Positions 62,309 to 64,000 of a stretch of DNA of 64,000 nt are shown here, in pieces (the stretch's first letter is position 1; each line of letters begins with the position of its first letter). The notes under the pieces are model-generated. The model had not been told where the DNA came from, searched no databases, and saw nothing but the letters and a program-made list of their open reading frames with translations. The DNA lies in assembly GCF_001428625.1 (NCBI RefSeq), contig NZ_LMIE01000001.1, positions 79,204-143,203 of the forward strand. Reading direction: 5' to 3'. The stretch comes from Hydrogenophaga sp. Root209 (GTDB lineage: Bacteria; Pseudomonadota; Gammaproteobacteria; Burkholderiales; Burkholderiaceae_C). Both the position numbers and the translations under genes were made by a program.

Positions 62309-64000
62309 ATGAGCACTCATGTCGCGCACGACGAAACGGAAGTCGCTCCGCCGGCGGAAGTGGCAGAGGCCCACCTCTACCACCCCAAGACCTTCATCGG
62401 CAAGTACATCTGGAGCCAGGACGCCAAGGTCATCGCGATCCAGTACGCGCTGACGGCGATGGCCATCGGCCTGGTGGCGCTGGTGTTCTCCTGGCTCATG
62501 CGATTGCAGCTGGGCTTTCCGGGCCAAGTCTCGTTCATCGATCCGGCCGTCTACCTGCAGTTGGTGAGCATGCACGGGATGATCATGGTGATCTACCTGC
62601 TGACGGCGCTGTTCCTGGGAGGCTTCGGCAACTACCTGATCCCGCTGATGGTGGGCGCGCGCGACATGGTGTTCCCCTACGTCAACATGCTCAGCTACTG
62701 GATCTACCTGGCGGCCGTGCTGATCCTGGTGGCCAGCTTTTTCGTGCCGGGCGGGCCCACCGGTGCCGGATGGACGCTCTATCCGCCGCAGGCCATCCTG
62801 GACGGCACGCCGGGCGCCAACTGGGGCATCCTGCTGATGCTGATCTCGCTGGGCGTGTTCGTCATCGGATTCACCATGGGTGGCCTCAACTACGTGGTGA
62901 CCGTGCTGCAGGCGCGCACCCGAGGCATGACCCTGATGCGGATGCCGCTGACGGTGTGGGGCATCTTCATGGCCACGATCATGGCGCTGCTGGCCTTTCC
63001 GGCGCTGTTCGTGAGCGCCATCATGATGTTCCTCGACCAGACGCTGGGAACCAGCTTCTTCATGCCGGCGCTGGTCTCCAAGGGACAGCAGTTGGGCCAC
63101 ACCGGTGGCAGCCCGCTGCTGTTCCAGCACCTGTTCTGGTTCTTCGGCCACCCCGAGGTCTACATCGTGGCGCTGCCGGCCTTCGGCATCGTGTCGGACC
63201 TCATCAGCGTGCACTCGCGCAAGAGCATCTTCGGCTACCGCATGATGGTGTGGGCGATCCTGATCATCGGCGGCCTGAGCTTCATCGTGTGGGCGCACCA
63301 CATGTACGTGAGCGGCATGAACCCGTACTTCGGCTTCTTCTTCGCCACCACCACCCTGATCATCGCGGTGCCCACGGCGATCAAGGTCTACAACTGGGTG
63401 CTGACCCTGTGGAAGGGCAACATCCGCCTGAACGTGCCGATGCTGTTCGCCATCGCCTTCATCTTCACCTTCGTCAACGGCGGCCTGACGGGGCTGTTCC
63501 TCGGCAACGTGGTGGTCGACCTGCCGCTGTCGGACACCATGTTCGTCGTGGCCCACTTCCACATGGTGATGGGCATCGCGCCGGTGCTGGTGGTGTTCGG
63601 CGCCATCTATCACTGGTACCCCAAGATCACAGGCCGCATGCTCGACGACACCATGGGCAAGCTGCACTTCTGGGTGACCTTCGTCGGCACCTACGCCATC
63701 TTCTATCCCATGCACTACCTGGGCTTCATGGGGATCCCGCGGCGGTACTACGGCTTCGGCGGCACCAACTTCATCCCGGACTCGGCGCACCTGCTCAATG
63801 CCTGGATCTCCCTGGCGGCCTTCGTGGTCGGCGCGGCGCAACTAATCTTTCTCTACAACCTGGCGCACAGCTACTTCAAGGGCAAACTCGCGGGCGGCAA
63901 CCCATGGCAGGCCACCAGCCTGGAATGGATGACGCCCGAGACACCGCCCGCCCATGGCAACTTCGGCAAGGAGCTGCCGACGGTGCACCGCTGGGCCTAC
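62309..64000 (+). CDS. ctaD: Cytochrome c oxidase subunit I, partial (continues past the window)
   Basis: The first 564 residues of a haem-copper oxidase subunit I; the frame is open to the right edge. Haem and CuB ligands are visible: SMHGMIMVIY (low-spin haem His), WFFGHPEVYIVALPAF (CuB His and cross-linked Tyr), VWAHHMYVSGMNP (CuB His pair) and VVAHFHMVMG (haem a3/a His pair). The E in HPEVY and the TTTLIIAVPTAIKVYNW segment point to the A-type (D and K channel) family. GGGGAGG precedes the ATG at 62309. Confidence 0.95.
   Translation, partial: MSTHVAHDETEVAPPAEVAEAHLYHPKTFIGKYIWSQDAKVIAIQYALTAMAIGLVALVFSWLMRLQLGFPGQVSFIDPAVYLQLVSMHGMIMVIYLLTALFLGGFGNYLIPLMVGARDMVFPYVNMLSYWIYLAAVLILVASFFVPGGPTGAGWTLYPPQAILDGTPGANWGILLMLISLGVFVIGFTMGGLNYVVTVLQARTRGMTLMRMPLTVWGIFMATIMALLAFPALFVSAIMMFLDQTLGTSFFMPALVSKGQQLGHTGGSPLLFQHLFWFFGHPEVYIVALPAFGIVSDLISVHSRKSIFGYRMMVWAILIIGGLSFIVWAHHMYVSGMNPYFGFFFATTTLIIAVPTAIKVYNWVLTLWKGNIRLNVPMLFAIAFIFTFVNGGLTGLFLGNVVVDLPLSDTMFVVAHFHMVMGIAPVLVVFGAIYHWYPKITGRMLDDTMGKLHFWVTFVGTYAIFYPMHYLGFMGIPRRYYGFGGTNFIPDSAHLLNAWISLAAFVVGAAQLIFLYNLAHSYFKGKLAGGNPWQATSLEWMTPETPPAHGNFGKELPTVHRWAY

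Overview
The window is about 65-70 % GC by eye, densely packed, and carries genes typical of a betaproteobacterium of the order Burkholderiales, most likely family Comamonadaceae (Hydrogenophaga/Polaromonas-like). Pointers are the ATP-grasp type gshA, the IclR/HMG-CoA lyase/CaiB catabolic set, a BenE transporter, a PEP-CTERM protein, and the TTCGACAAGCTCAGCCCGAA-type extragenic repeat. The genus is inference. No rRNA, tRNA, CRISPR array or insertion sequence was seen.

Layout. 1-5.8 kb: part of an aryl-polyene/flexirubin-type lipid pigment cluster on the minus strand (two acyl carrier proteins, ketosynthase, COG4648 membrane protein, acyl-ACP synthetase, hotdog dehydratase, acyltransferase, LolA-like carrier). 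It is preceded by a 23-codon leader ORF and continues beyond the left edge. 6-8.3 kb: PAP2 phosphatase, DUF6064-like membrane protein and a Tat-exported aldo/keto reductase. 8.4-12.1 kb: five co-directional genes (regulator, beta-propeller, DUF899, membrane protein, SRPBCC). 12.2-16.7 kb: FMN reductase with a LysR regulator, then CaiB transferase and HMG-CoA lyase divergent from an IclR regulator. 16.9-24.6 kb: a two-partner secretion system whose large exoprotein appears broken at its C-terminus, followed by an orphan gene. 24.6-27.6 kb: haloacid dehalogenase and malate synthase G.

27.6-34.9 kb is a tight minus-strand unit of eight genes: a complete branched-chain-amino-acid-type ABC transporter (livKHMGF order), a MarR regulator, a VanB-type reductase and a Rieske oxygenase. 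A promoter with an embedded dyad lies upstream of livK. It reads as an uptake-plus-catabolism module for an aromatic compound. 35-42.6 kb: assorted single genes (M48 protease, GGT-like enzyme, PEP-CTERM protein, AI-2E family transporter, DHA2 exporter, class II amidotransferase). 42.7-45.4 kb: a NitT/TauT-type ABC transporter. 45.4-48.6 kb: a LuxR-type hydrolase-regulator divergent from a diiron protein, a PhnB-like protein and an SMR exporter. 48.6-56.2 kb: a long minus-strand series with glutathione synthesis (gshA, gshB), BenE, Kup and ProA. 56.3-59.9 kb: a small flagellar-rod-like protein, Rrf2/flavoprotein and HxlR/methyltransferase pairs. 60.4-64 kb: start of a cytochrome c oxidase operon whose subunit II carries two extra cytochrome c domains; subunit I runs off the right edge.

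The strongest candidates for follow-up are the coupled leader peptide of the polyene cluster, the broken filamentous hemagglutinin with an out-of-frame tail, the MarR-controlled transporter/oxygenase unit, and the 8.4-12.1 kb regulator/propeller/DUF899 cluster. No wholly new system could be proven from sequence alone.
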